Counted from the stretch's first letter, positions 1 through 8,852 are shown. The stretch is 64,000 bases of DNA from Parvularcula sp. LCG005 (GCF_032930845.1 NZ_CP136758.1:2929001-2993000); one strand, 5' to 3'. Program-made: numbers and translations. Notes: generated by a model from the sequence alone, not told the origin.

Positions 1-20
1 TGGCTCTGCCGATACAATCA

Positions 21-46
21 AGGCGCCCTTTGGGGCGCCTTTTTTA
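21..46 (+). terminator. Rho-independent terminator of an upstream gene
   Basis: A perfect 8-bp stem (AGGCGCCC / GGGCGCCT) with a TTTG loop is followed by six T residues. It would end a plus-strand transcript entering from the left of the window. Its T-run overlaps the stop codon of the minus-strand YitT-like gene, so both convergent genes probably share it. Confidence 0.85.
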
Positions 47-685
47 TTGCGCGATGTACCGGTCCTTGCGGTGATTGATTGCGAGGATGCCGTTCAGAAC
101 AATGGCGCCGATCACCGAATAGATGACGGTCTTCACGTCCGCGACCGTGAAGGCCAGTGCCAGAATGAAGGTGTCCGTCGCATACATCGTGTAGGCTGCG
201 CGGATCCCCATCTTGTCTTCGAGAAAGACGGCCAGAATGCCGACGCCGCCAATCGTCGTGCGATGCCGGAAAAGAACAAGCAGTCCCGCTCCGATCAGAA
301 GGCCGGCCACCACCGCCCCGGCCAGGGGATGAACATCGCCGATTTCGAGCACCTGCGGCTGTATCGTCGTCAGGACCGTCAGCGAAATCACGGCGAGGAA
401 TGTCTTGATCGACAGCCCCCATCCCATGCGCAGGAAAGCCAGCGTGTAAAAGGGCAGATTGATCACGAAAAAGGCCGGACCAAACTCTACCCCAAAGGCT
501 TTGGTAGCGATCAGCGCGAGGCCAGCAACGCCATTGGTCAACAGCCCGGCTGCCGACAGGATCCCCACCCCCAGCGCGCACAACACGGTACCGGACAGTA
601 TGGCCTGAGCGTCCTCAAGCGGTGTGTGCTTGCGAGTCGGCGCCGGCCAGCGGCCATGCAGCTGCTTTGTTTCGTCGGCAGCCAT
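44..685 (-). CDS. YitT-family membrane protein
   Basis: The 213-residue protein is dominated by hydrophobic segments: an ILSGTVLCALGVGIL-type first helix, then a conserved-looking loop (GVAGLALIATKAFG), and at least five membrane spans in all. This arrangement and length fit the YitT/DUF161 family of inner-membrane proteins, whose transported substrate is not established. I start it at the methionine of MAADETK; an in-frame upstream ATG at 751 would add 22 residues that look unlike the family. It is a single gene, divergent from the PAP2 phosphatase gene. The family call is fairly sure; the function is unknown. Confidence 0.75.
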   Translation of the reverse strand: MAADETKQLHGRWPAPTRKHTPLEDAQAILSGTVLCALGVGILSAAGLLTNGVAGLALIATKAFGVEFGPAFFVINLPFYTLAFLRMGWGLSIKTFLAVISLTVLTTIQPQVLEIGDVHPLAGAVVAGLLIGAGLLVLFRHRTTIGGVGILAVFLEDKMGIRAAYTMYATDTFILALAFTVADVKTVIYSVIGAIVLNGILAINHRKDRYIAQ

Positions 686-870
686 CTTTTCGGTAACGGT
701 GGGTGATGCGGCGTCGTTCAAATCGGGTGACCTCAAATGCAGGGTGAACACGCCATTTGGCGTTTTACAGCTGAATGTCGCCTCCCAAGGCCACAGCGGG
801 ACGCCGGGGTCTCGTTGGTCGGACGCCGGTCGTTCTCGCCATCTCGCCTTAAAACGCCATATTGGCCCTC

Positions 871-1641
871 ATGACCAGTCCTGACGCGCAAAGTTCCGCC
901 CCGACCAGTGATGACCGCCCGCTCAAGGAGCATCCGGGCCAGATTGCCGGCATCGCCATGCGGGAGATCGGTGCCATTATCGGCATTGCCGGCGTCGCCT
1001 TGGGATTACTCGCTTTCCTCATGATTGCAGATGAAATGCAGGAAGGCGAATTTGCCAGCATCGACCGCTCCGTCATGCTGGCCCTGCGCAATAGCGGCGA
1101 CCTGTCCCAGCCCATCGGACCGCATTGGCTGGTGGAGGGGATGGCCGATATCACGGCGTTGGGCGGCTACTCCGTGCTGACGCTGCTGATGGCGATGGTG
1201 TTCTTCTATCTCCTCGCGACACGGCGGATCCAGAGCGCCTTTCTGACGATCTTCGCCGTCCTGTCCGGCACGCTGATGAGCACGATGCTGAAGATGTTCT
1301 TTGGCCGAGATCGCCCCGATCTTGTCCCGCATCTCGTGGACGCCACAAGCGCCAGCTTTCCCTCAGGGCACTCCATGCTGTCTGCCGTCAGCTATCTGAC
1401 CCTCGGCGTGCTTCTGGCCCAGTCCCATGACAGCAAGCGCCTGCGGTTCATGTTGATGGGTTATGCGGTGCTCATCACCGTTCTTGTCGGCTGCAGCCGG
1501 GTCTATCTGGGCGTACACTGGCCGACTGATGTGCTGGCGGGATGGAGCTTTGGTGCGGCATGGGCCTCCCTGTGGTGGGTCATTGGATGGGGCCTGCGCC
1601 GATGGCGGTCGACCCGGCAACAGGCAGAACCGACGGACTGA
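871..1641 (+). CDS. PAP2-family membrane phosphatase
   Basis: This 256-residue polytopic protein has all three motifs of the type-2 phosphatidic acid phosphatase superfamily: K141-x6-R148-P149, P164-S-G-H167 and S209-R-x5-H216-x3-D220. The two histidines are the expected nucleophile and acid/base. About six membrane helices place the active site at the outer face of the inner membrane. Likely substrates are undecaprenyl pyrophosphate or other lipid phosphates, which the sequence cannot separate. A TTG codon at 862 is in frame, but ATG at 871 is the more natural start. A short inverted repeat follows the stop but lacks a T-run. Confidence 0.88.
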   Translation: MTSPDAQSSAPTSDDRPLKEHPGQIAGIAMREIGAIIGIAGVALGLLAFLMIADEMQEGEFASIDRSVMLALRNSGDLSQPIGPHWLVEGMADITALGGYSVLTLLMAMVFFYLLATRRIQSAFLTIFAVLSGTLMSTMLKMFFGRDRPDLVPHLVDATSASFPSGHSMLSAVSYLTLGVLLAQSHDSKRLRFMLMGYAVLITVLVGCSRVYLGVHWPTDVLAGWSFGAAWASLWWVIGWGLRRWRSTRQQAEPTD

Positions 1642-1732
1642 ACGCCAGCGCCCCTTGCTCTGGCGTCGTTCTCCGCCAATAAGGAGGCGTTCCTGCCCTG
1701 GGGGCGGCCATTAGCCGAAGACCGATACCGAT

Positions 1733-2659
1733 ATGAATGAGCCGCATTTTGAGCGCGTCGCCCTGATCGGCCTTGGCCTGATCGGCTCGTCTCTTGCGCA
1801 TGCCATTAAACGCAGTGCGCTGGCTGGCCATATTGTGGGCACCGCACGCAGCGAAGCCACGCGCGCGACTGCTCTTAAGCTCGGTTTTCTGGACAGTGCG
1901 GTTCCCACCGTTGCCGAGGCGGTGAAGGACGCGGATCTGGTGGTTCTGTGCACCCCGGTGGGCACATTCGGGCGACTGGCCGCCGAGATGGCGCCGCACC
2001 TCAAACCCGGATCGATCGTGACAGATGTGGGCTCGGTCAAGGGGGAGGTCATCAATGCCGTTGCCCCGCACCTGCCCGACGGCGTGCACTTTGTCCCGTC
2101 CCACCCGGTAGCCGGGACGGAGCATTCAGGGCCGGAAGCCGGCTTTGCCGAACTCTTCGACAATCGCTGGTGCATCCTGACGCCACCGCCCGAAGCTGAT
2201 GCTGTCGCTGTCGAAACGACCGTCAAATTCTGGGAAGCTTGCGGCGCGAAGGTCGAGGTGATGGACGCCCAGCACCATGATCTGGTCCTCGCCATCACGT
2301 CCCACATTCCGCACCTGATCGCCTATAATATCGTTGGCACGGCCGCCGATATGGAAACGGTGACCCGCAGTGAAGTCATCAAGTTCTCAGCCGGGGGCTT
2401 TCGTGACTTCACCCGCATTGCTGCCTCCGATCCCGACATGTGGCGGGATATCTTCCTGACCAACAAGGATGCTGTGCTGGAGATGCTGGGGCGGTTCAGC
2501 GAGGACCTGTCGTCTCTGCAGCGGGCCATCCGCTGGGGCGATGGGGAAGCGTTGCACAGTCTCTTCTCCCGCACCCGCGCCATCCGCCGCCAGATCATCG
2601 AAGCGGGACAGGAAAGCCCGACGACAGATTTCGGCCGCCGCGGAAGTGACGGCTCTTAA
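1733..2659 (+). CDS. tyrA: Prephenate/arogenate dehydrogenase (TyrA family)
   Basis: The 308-residue protein opens with a dinucleotide-binding GLGLIGSSLA fold (residues 13-22) and contains the family's HPVAGTEHSGPEAG segment near residue 120, which carries active-site histidines. It would oxidatively decarboxylate prephenate (or arogenate) to the tyrosine precursor in the cytoplasm. The length fits the monofunctional cyclohexadienyl dehydrogenase form; no chorismate mutase or ACT domain is visible. In many alphaproteobacteria this gene sits beside hisC, which is not seen here. Whether it uses prephenate or arogenate cannot be told from sequence. Confidence 0.93.
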   Translation: MNEPHFERVALIGLGLIGSSLAHAIKRSALAGHIVGTARSEATRATALKLGFLDSAVPTVAEAVKDADLVVLCTPVGTFGRLAAEMAPHLKPGSIVTDVGSVKGEVINAVAPHLPDGVHFVPSHPVAGTEHSGPEAGFAELFDNRWCILTPPPEADAVAVETTVKFWEACGAKVEVMDAQHHDLVLAITSHIPHLIAYNIVGTAADMETVTRSEVIKFSAGGFRDFTRIAASDPDMWRDIFLTNKDAVLEMLGRFSEDLSSLQRAIRWGDGEALHSLFSRTRAIRRQIIEAGQESPTTDFGRRGSDGS

Positions 2660-2754
2660 CGTTGATTTAGACCGATTGCGGCCAGATAGCTGTGATCGGG
2701 CCGCGACGTCCGACTGAAACCATGCCTGAAGCCCACCCCGACGTGCAGGACCCT

Positions 2755-3552
2755 ATGAACCGACACCTGATCTACACCAATGGGCGCAGCGGCAGTAATG
2801 CCTTTGTCCAGCTTCTGAACCAGCATCCTCAGGTGACGAATTACGGCGAAGTGCTTGGCGACTGGACCCTGCCCGGCAAGCATATCCGGCCCCGGTTCAG
2901 TGGTCCTGATGGCAATGCCCGGTATCTGGACTGGTTCTATGACGACCCCATGGCGTTCCGCGCCGCGCAGGCTGTTTCCTACCTCTCCCGCAAGCGCCGC
3001 GGCGCGGCGACCCATTATCGTCGGCGCCAGGACATCAAATCCATCGGCCTGAAGGAGTTTGCGAGCAATTTTCACAAGATGGGTCTTGAGGATTACCTCG
3101 CCGACCGCGCCGATATTCATCTGATCACATTGCTTCGCGAAAATACGATTGCCCGCTACCTGTCCTCTGAGACCCTGCGCCAGACCGGTACGGTGGCGCG
3201 CAAGGACGGTGATGACAAAAGCGAAGTGCCGGCCCTCGCCTTGCCCACCGACGGGCTTGTGGCGGAACTGGACCTCATCGCCCGGGAAAATGACTGGGTC
3301 CGCGAGGGCGCCAGCCGCCATCAGGGCCCGGTGATGAACGTTCTTTACGAGGATTATTTTTCGGCCGACGAAGCCGGTCAGCGCGCAGCTTTGGAAGAGA
3401 TGCAGCGCTTTATCGGTGTGGACCCCGTGCCCCTGACCCTTGAGCACAAGAAGCTGCGCAAGGCGCCCTTGTCCCAGTCAATCTCGAACTTTGACGAGGT
3501 GGCGCAGGTCCTGTCCGGGACGTCCCATGCGGCGTGGCTCGATAAAAGCTGA
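2755..3552 (+). CDS. Sulfotransferase-like protein
   Basis: The 265-residue product begins with a strand and loop, IYTNGRSGSN, that matches the 5'-phosphosulfate-binding loop of PAPS-dependent sulfotransferases. A later LLRENTIARYLSS segment fits the 3'-phosphate-binding helix. The C-terminal ...SISNFDEVAQVLSGT is also typical of the superfamily. It would move sulfate from PAPS to a hydroxyl of an unknown acceptor. I chose the ATG at 2755 because GCAGGA lies about five bases upstream; ATG 2722 and GTG 2692 are in-frame alternatives. It stands alone between tyrA and a DUF2244 gene. Acceptor and pathway are unknown. Confidence 0.72.
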   Translation: MNRHLIYTNGRSGSNAFVQLLNQHPQVTNYGEVLGDWTLPGKHIRPRFSGPDGNARYLDWFYDDPMAFRAAQAVSYLSRKRRGAATHYRRRQDIKSIGLKEFASNFHKMGLEDYLADRADIHLITLLRENTIARYLSSETLRQTGTVARKDGDDKSEVPALALPTDGLVAELDLIARENDWVREGASRHQGPVMNVLYEDYFSADEAGQRAALEEMQRFIGVDPVPLTLEHKKLRKAPLSQSISNFDEVAQVLSGTSHAAWLDKS

Positions 3553-3609
3553 CCCGCCCGCGACGCGGTGGCCAATTGCCAGCCAGCGGCATCCCGCTAA
3601 ATTCGGCCC

Positions 3610-4167
3610 ATGAGCCGATCCATCGCCATTGAATCGATGCCGCCCACCGTGACCGGGAAGGCAGGCAAAGACACGCTCGCCCCCGTGGCGGCCGATGACG
3701 ACATGGCGTTTCATGCGCTTTTATACCCTAACCGCTCGCTGACCTGGAGCGGCTTCCGGCAGGTCATGGGCCTCGTCATCGCCGTCAATATCATCAACGC
3801 AGTGGTGTATCTGACCATGGGCGCCTGGCCCGTCGCGTTCTTCTGCGGCGTCGACATTCTGATCGTCTGGCTGGCGTTTCAGCTGTCCTATGCCCAGGGC
3901 AAACGCCATGAGCGCATCATGCTGACGGGGGATGCCCTGTGGGTATCGCGGGTGCTGCCCTCAGGCCATGAGACGCGGTGGAAGCTGTCGCCGGTCTGGG
4001 TGAAGGTCCTCATCGACAGGCCTGCCAAGCATGAAAGCCAGCTGCGGCTGGTGCAGAACGGCCGGACATTGATCGTTGGCAGCTTTCTGTCCCCCAAGGA
4101 GCGTGGGGAACTGGGCGACGCACTGCACAAGGCGCTACGCGACTATCGGGCCCCGGTCTTTTCCTGA
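3610..4167 (+). CDS. DUF2244-domain membrane protein
   Basis: This 185-residue protein has a hydrophilic N-terminus of about 45 residues, then two adjacent membrane helices (roughly 50-90), and a soluble C-terminal half beginning near KRHERIMLTGDALWV. The pattern PNRSLTWSGF before the helices, followed by a beta-rich tail, fits the DUF2244 family, which is common in alphaproteobacteria and often near respiratory genes. Its role is not known. It is followed after 48 bases by another small membrane protein on the same strand. Confidence 0.8.
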   Translation: MSRSIAIESMPPTVTGKAGKDTLAPVAADDDMAFHALLYPNRSLTWSGFRQVMGLVIAVNIINAVVYLTMGAWPVAFFCGVDILIVWLAFQLSYAQGKRHERIMLTGDALWVSRVLPSGHETRWKLSPVWVKVLIDRPAKHESQLRLVQNGRTLIVGSFLSPKERGELGDALHKALRDYRAPVFS

Positions 4168-4215
4168 CCAAAACTTTTCTCGCCGCAGCCTTCCGGCATC
4201 GCTAAGACACCTTCC

Positions 4216-4755
4216 ATGATTGGTTATATCCTGTTCTGCATCCTGTTCCTTGGCGCCTGTGCCGGGATCTACTGGTACTGGTTTCGCAAGGTGTCCGAAG
4301 ACCTGGCCGTTGGCGCCCAGGCCGAGCTGGCGCATCTGCGCAAGGCGGATCCGGCTCTGGTCAGTGATCTGGATGACGACGCCTTCGCCCGCATCTATAC
4401 GCGCGTGAACCAGCCGCGTTTTCCGCTCTACGCTCTCGTGACCGTCGCTATATTTCTGGTGGGCACGCCAATCGTCCTCATCCTGATGTCGGCGTTTTCC
4501 TACTACAGCCTGCTATGGGGATGGACGCCGCAACCCAATGAGGTGGCGCTGGACCTGTACCTGACGGCCGACAGCACGTCGCTTGTGCGCAAGGCCAGCC
4601 CCGAACAGCTGGCCTATATGGTGCAGGATTATGCAGGCTTCTATTACTTCTTCGGCCTGCTGATCTTCTGGATCGCTATCGCTTATCTGACGATGAGCCA
4701 GTATCACCGTCGAGCGCCAGGGTCTCTCCGGGAAGAGGTGTTGCGCTCGCGGTAA
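4216..4755 (+). CDS. Uncharacterised three-helix membrane protein
   Basis: I do not recognise a family. The 179-residue protein has an N-terminal helix (residues 2-22), a cytoplasmic-looking acidic stretch, a second helix near 75-98 and a third near 140-162, ending in a basic tail. Between helices two and three is a 40-residue loop rich in aromatic residues and prolines. It follows the DUF2244 gene closely and probably shares its transcript. Its last 80 bases overlap the 3' end of the convergent zinc-finger gene, so the two tails are encoded by the same DNA on opposite strands. Confidence 0.7.
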   Translation: MIGYILFCILFLGACAGIYWYWFRKVSEDLAVGAQAELAHLRKADPALVSDLDDDAFARIYTRVNQPRFPLYALVTVAIFLVGTPIVLILMSAFSYYSLLWGWTPQPNEVALDLYLTADSTSLVRKASPEQLAYMVQDYAGFYYFFGLLIFWIAIAYLTMSQYHRRAPGSLREEVLRSR

Positions 4756-5044
4756 GGCCATCATTCGGCAGGGAGGGCTCGCGATTGCGCTGGTCCTCGT
4801 AGCCACCTTCAAGAACGGTGCCCGAGCGACTGGGGTCATAGACAAAGACCCGGTCGCAATAACCGCATTCCGCGTACCCCTTGTCACCGATCGTGTAGAA
4901 GACCCGCGGATGGCCGAGTGCCCCGCCCGGTCCCTGACAGGCCACACGCCGCTGTTCGGTGAACAGCACTTCCATGGCGTCCTGCTCATAAACGACTTCG
5001 GCAAGAATTTCTTCGAGCGGGCGGACCGGATGATGTGCGGCCAT
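4676..5044 (-). CDS. Zinc-finger (zf-CHCC type) protein with C-terminal extension
   Basis: The 122-residue protein carries an ordered Cys...His...Cys-x2-Cys set: VACQGPGGALGHPRVF followed by AECGYCDRVF. This matches the small CHCC zinc-finger family related to the NDUFS6-type accessory subunit of complex I. The finger ends near residue 75; the remaining 45 or so residues are acidic and low-complexity, longer than the usual family member, and overlap the convergent membrane-protein gene. I start at MAAHHPVR; an upstream in-frame ATG at 5095 is less likely. The family is fairly clear and the extension is unexplained. Confidence 0.75.
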   Translation of the reverse strand: MAAHHPVRPLEEILAEVVYEQDAMEVLFTEQRRVACQGPGGALGHPRVFYTIGDKGYAECGYCDRVFVYDPSRSGTVLEGGYEDQRNREPSLPNDGLTASATPLPGETLALDGDTGSSSDKR

Positions 5045-5113
5045 GAGGGTCTCTTTCACTGAACGGGCAATTGACCCGCGGTTTGGCAAAATCACTGCGC
5101 GCCTGCAAGCGCC

Positions 5114-5485
5114 CTAGGGCTGGTAAGCCTCATCGATACAGCGAATGAGGCTGCCATCCGGGTCCAGCAGATAGAACAGCCGCACGACGCCGCCCTCCAC
5201 CGTAATCTCTGACAGGCGGGGGAACTGGTCTTCCGCCGTCGGGATCTCGGCGGCCCTGCAGATGGCGTGAAAACCGTCAAGGTCGTCGAGCCGGAGACAG
5301 GCGCTGAACCAGCTGGATCGAGGGTCGACCGGCATGGGGAAGAATTCGACCTCCAGCGCCGTGCCCTTGGCGAGGATCATCCAACCGTCATCGCGATAGC
5401 CGCGAACGAACCCCAGTTTGGCGAAAAAAGCCTCGGTGCGATCAAAATCGGCGCTGGGAAGATTGGCAGTAATGCGATCAGCCAC
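5114..5485 (-). CDS. VOC-family (bleomycin-resistance/glyoxalase-like) protein
   Basis: The 123-residue protein shows the beta-alpha-beta-beta-beta pattern of a vicinal-oxygen-chelate fold: NLPSADFDRTEAFFAKLGF at the start, an EVEFFPMP strand, and a DPDGSLIRC C-terminal strand. The start is set by a strong AGGAGG four bases before a GTG codon at 5485, giving MADRITANL, the usual family opening; ATG 5500 and GTG 5509 lie upstream in frame. Relatives bind bleomycin-type drugs or act as small-molecule lyases, but its ligand is not predictable here. Confidence 0.82.
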   Translation of the reverse strand: MADRITANLPSADFDRTEAFFAKLGFVRGYRDDGWMILAKGTALEVEFFPMPVDPRSSWFSACLRLDDLDGFHAICRAAEIPTAEDQFPRLSEITVEGGVVRLFYLLDPDGSLIRCIDEAYQP

Positions 5486-5627
5486 ATGGCCTCCTGTCAT
5501 GACGGGCACCCCTTATGCCCATCGTCGCGTTACGCGAAAAGCCATGGAGACGAGGCAGAGAGGATCTGATCCCCCTGTGAGCGCCACGGCGCTTGACCCG
5601 GTCCGACCACAGGCCGACATAGCGCCC

Positions 5628-6608
5628 ATGCCCGATGACACCCGCCCCATCACTGCTGCGACCACCCACCACGTCGATGCCGCAATTGTCGCGCGTGGGG
5701 TGAAGAAGACCTATGCCGGCACCAAGAAATCGCCGCCGAAGGAAGCCCTCAAGGGCATTGACCTGACGATCCCCCGCGGATCGGTCTTTGGCCTTCTGGG
5801 ACCAAACGGCGCCGGCAAGTCGACCTTCATCAACATTCTCGCCGGTCTGGTCGTCAAATCAGCCGGCAGCGTGTCGATCTGGGGCTTTGATATTGACGAG
5901 AACCCACGCCAGTCGCGGGCGTCGATCGGTGTGGTGCCCCAGGAAATTTCGGCGGACGTGTTCTTCACGCCGAAGGAGGGCCTGGAAATTCAGGCTGGTC
6001 TTTATGGCGTGCCGAAAAAAGAGCGCCGGACCATGGAAATTCTTCGCAGCCTCGGGCTGGAGGATAAGGCCGACGCCTATGTCCGCATGCTGTCCGGCGG
6101 CATGAAGCGACGCCTCCTGGTCGCCAAGGCGATGGTGCATGATCCGCCCGTCCTGATCCTCGATGAGCCCACCGCAGGCGTCGACATCGAACTGCGCAAG
6201 CAGCTGTGGGATCATGTCATGACCCTGCACGATCGCGGTGTGACCGTCATCCTGACGACCCATTATCTGGAAGAGGCTCAGGAGCTGTGTGACACGATCG
6301 GCATCATCCACAAGGGCGCGGTCCAGACCGTGAAGCCCAAGGATGAGCTGATCGCGAGCCTTGATCGCAAGACGCTTATGGTGATCCCTGAAGAAGAGGT
6401 CACCACGCTGCCGCCGCTGGGTGATGATGCACGGGCGGAGATCCGCAAGGGCGCAATCTATATCGACTATCGCCCCAGCATCACCCGGATAGCCGACCTT
6501 CTGGGCGCCCTTCATCAGGCCGGGATCCGCGTGAAGGACCTGTCTACGGTCGAGGCGGACTTGGAAGATGTGTTCCTTGAGCTTACCTATGGGACAGACC
6601 GCGCCTGA
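5628..6608 (+). CDS. ABC transporter ATP-binding protein (ABC-2/DrrA-like), no adjacent permease
   Basis: The 326-residue protein has Walker A at 58-66 (GPNGAGKST), the ABC signature at 155-160 (LSGGMK), Walker B at 175-180 (VLILDE) and a D-loop and H-loop in the expected order. The roughly 90-residue C-terminal tail is of the kind seen in drug or polysaccharide exporters of the ABC-2 type. I start at MPDDTRP (5628); the frame stays open upstream to 5418 but that part overlaps the minus-strand VOC gene. No permease gene is next to it. The ATPase at 21609-22538 has the same domain plan and does have one. Confidence 0.88.
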   Translation: MPDDTRPITAATTHHVDAAIVARGVKKTYAGTKKSPPKEALKGIDLTIPRGSVFGLLGPNGAGKSTFINILAGLVVKSAGSVSIWGFDIDENPRQSRASIGVVPQEISADVFFTPKEGLEIQAGLYGVPKKERRTMEILRSLGLEDKADAYVRMLSGGMKRRLLVAKAMVHDPPVLILDEPTAGVDIELRKQLWDHVMTLHDRGVTVILTTHYLEEAQELCDTIGIIHKGAVQTVKPKDELIASLDRKTLMVIPEEEVTTLPPLGDDARAEIRKGAIYIDYRPSITRIADLLGALHQAGIRVKDLSTVEADLEDVFLELTYGTDRA

Positions 6609-6639
6609 CGGTCGTCCCAGACATTGCCGGAGATCGATT

Positions 6640-7587
6640 ATGAAGGCCGCTACCCCCATTCTCAGCGCTGTTGCCGTCGCGCTTGTCGCCTGTGGCGCGC
6701 CAGAAGCCAAGGTCCGCGAGACCGCCCAGGACGGCCCCCGCACTCTTGCCGAGGCGACAGCGGGTCCGTCCAATGTCGCCCTGTTCAAGACCGGCGACGA
6801 CGATACAACTGTCTATATGCTGGGGACCGTGCATATTCTGCACCCGGACATCAGCTGGGAAACACCGGCTATCCAGCAGGCGTGGAATGAGGCCGATACG
6901 GTTTTCTTCGAGGTCGACATCACCTCCCCCGACGCCCTCGCCGAGGTTGGCGCCCTGTTTCTTGAGCGCGGCTTTGATGCCAGCGGCAAGACCCTCGCCG
7001 ATTATTACGACGCGTCTGAAAAGAAGACGATCAACGACGCCCTGACCCCGCTTGGTCTCAATCTCGCAGCGTTCAACAATATGCGTCCATGGTATGCCAG
7101 CGTGAACATCACCCAGGTCGCCCTGATGAATATTGGCGGTCAGGCGGAAGCGGGCCTTGAAATGATCCTTGGCAAGCGCGCTGCGGATGATGGCAAGACG
7201 ATGCGCTATTTTGAGTCCCTGCTGCAGCAGGTCGAATTCATCTCGGCAGGGACGGATGAGGAGCAGGCCGATCTGCTGTTGGCCGGCGTTGATGAGCTGA
7301 CTGATCTTGAGGCGTCATTCGCCCGGATGATCGGCGCCTGGTATGACGGCGAGCCGGAAAAGCTGGCTAACATCATCAGCGAGGCATTCGAAGAGGTCCC
7401 CGCCATGGCGGAAATCCTGCTCTACAATCGTAACGAGGACTGGGCGCAGCAGCTTGACCAGGTTATTCGGACGGAACCGGGCACGTTCTTTGTGGCTGTC
7501 GGCGCGGGGCATCTTGGTGGCCCGAACTCAGTGCAGGATTACCTGTCCGAGCGCGGCTATACGGTGACACGGGTCACCGCCGACTGA
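6640..7587 (+). CDS. TraB/GumN-family lipoprotein
   Basis: The 315-residue protein has an N-terminal signal ending in a plausible lipobox (ALVAC), which would anchor it in the envelope. The TraB/GumN hallmark GTVHILH lies about 50 residues further on, and the family's closing GAGH(LGG) motif is near the C-terminus. These two motifs resemble the metal-binding ends of Tiki-type proteases, but bacterial members are largely uncharacterised. A GGAGA nine bases before ATG 6640 supports this start. The gene begins 31 bases after the ABC ATPase stop and probably shares its transcript. Its stop abuts the stop of coaBC with no base between. Confidence 0.82.
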   Translation: MKAATPILSAVAVALVACGAPEAKVRETAQDGPRTLAEATAGPSNVALFKTGDDDTTVYMLGTVHILHPDISWETPAIQQAWNEADTVFFEVDITSPDALAEVGALFLERGFDASGKTLADYYDASEKKTINDALTPLGLNLAAFNNMRPWYASVNITQVALMNIGGQAEAGLEMILGKRAADDGKTMRYFESLLQQVEFISAGTDEEQADLLLAGVDELTDLEASFARMIGAWYDGEPEKLANIISEAFEEVPAMAEILLYNRNEDWAQQLDQVIRTEPGTFFVAVGAGHLGGPNSVQDYLSERGYTVTRVTAD

Positions 7588-8829
7588 TCAGCCTGCGGCC
7601 AGATGATCTGCAATACGAAGGGCGAGGCGTTCAGCGACCTCGCCTTTCTGCATTTCGTCCCAGATATCTTCGCCATCATCGCTGATGATCACGACGCGAT
7701 TGCGGTCACCGCCCATGACACCGGTCCCGGGAGAAACGTCATTGGCGACAATCCAGTCGCATCCCTTGCGGAAACGCTTGGCTTCAGCATGTCCAATGAC
7801 ATCGTCCGTTTCCGCCGCAAAACCGATCATCAGGGGCGGTCGCCCCTCTTTCATCTGGGACAGCGTCCGCAAAATATCGGGATTTTCCGTCAGGGCGATG
7901 GTGGTCAGCCCGCCACGCTCCTTCTTGATCTTGTGATCGGTTTCGATCGCGGGTCTGTAATCGGCCACCGCTGCGCACATGATTGCAACATCCGCAGGCA
8001 GAGCATCCTGACAGGCGGCCAGCATCTGTCGCGCTGTATCCACCCGGATCGTCTTGATCCCTTCAGGATCCGGCAGATGGGTCGGGCCGGACACGAGCGT
8101 GACCGTCGCGCCGAGATCGGCGCAGGCGCGGGCCAGCGCGTAACCCTGTTTGCCTGACGACCGATTGCCCAGATAGCGTACCGGATCGAGCGCCTCCTGC
8201 GTGGGACCAGCGGTGACCAGAATATGCCGACCCGTAAGGGCGCCGCCACCGCTGTCTGCGGACAGTTTCGGTATGGTGGGAATGGGCTGCCCGCTCAAAC
8301 TGGACTTGATGGCGGCCACGATATCGTCAGGCTCACTCATCCGGCCGGGGCCAAACTCACCGCAAGCCATATCCCCGTCATCGGGGCCCACAAAAAGCGC
8401 GCCGTCGGCGCGAAGCTGGCCAACATTTCGCTGCACGCTGGGGTGTTGCCACATGCGCACATTCATGGCCGGTGCGAACAGCACCTTTTTGTCCGTTGCC
8501 AGAAGAAGCGTCGAGGCAAGGTCATCGGCAAGTCCCCCGGCCGCCTGCCCCAGAAGGTTTGCGGTGGCCGGCGCAACAACCACCAGATCGGCCTGGCGGC
8601 TAAGCTCAATGTGCCCCATTTCAGCCTCGTCGGTGAGGTCGAACAGATCTGTGTAGCATTTCTGTCCAGACAGGCTGGCCACCGACAAGGGAGTAATGAA
8701 CTCTGCACCACCGCGGGTCAGGACACCCGTGACCCCGATGCCTTCTTTTTTCAGCGCACGGATCAGGTAGAGCGATTTGTAGGCGGCGATGCCACCCCCG
8801 ATGATCAACAGGACAGATGAACCGGCCAT
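7588..8829 (-). CDS. coaBC: Bifunctional phosphopantothenoylcysteine decarboxylase/synthetase
   Basis: The 413-residue length and domain order fit CoaBC (Dfp). The N-terminal flavoprotein decarboxylase half has the substrate-binding PAMN...MW motif (APAMNVRMWQ) and the clamp CGEFGPGRM; the C-terminal synthetase half starts near TGRHILVTAGPTQEALD and contains the KIKKE segment. It makes 4'-phosphopantetheine from phosphopantothenate and cysteine on the coenzyme A pathway in the cytoplasm. It lies downstream of ubiB and ubiE on the same strand with short gaps (23 and 3 bases), so the three form one likely operon. Confidence 0.96.
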   Translation of the reverse strand: MAGSSVLLIIGGGIAAYKSLYLIRALKKEGIGVTGVLTRGGAEFITPLSVASLSGQKCYTDLFDLTDEAEMGHIELSRQADLVVVAPATANLLGQAAGGLADDLASTLLLATDKKVLFAPAMNVRMWQHPSVQRNVGQLRADGALFVGPDDGDMACGEFGPGRMSEPDDIVAAIKSSLSGQPIPTIPKLSADSGGGALTGRHILVTAGPTQEALDPVRYLGNRSSGKQGYALARACADLGATVTLVSGPTHLPDPEGIKTIRVDTARQMLAACQDALPADVAIMCAAVADYRPAIETDHKIKKERGGLTTIALTENPDILRTLSQMKEGRPPLMIGFAAETDDVIGHAEAKRFRKGCDWIVANDVSPGTGVMGGDRNRVVIISDDGEDIWDEMQKGEVAERLALRIADHLAAG

Positions 8830-8852
8830 TTCTTCCTCCGCACAGTCGGCGC

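Noticed and set aside
1642-1666. Inverted repeat ACGCCAG/CTGGCGT after the PAP2 gene as a terminator
   Set aside because: The loop is long (11 bases) and no T-run follows on either strand.
5418-5627. Open frame upstream of the ABC ATPase that would add 70 residues
   Set aside because: It overlaps the well-supported minus-strand VOC gene and its residues do not resemble an ATPase N-terminus.
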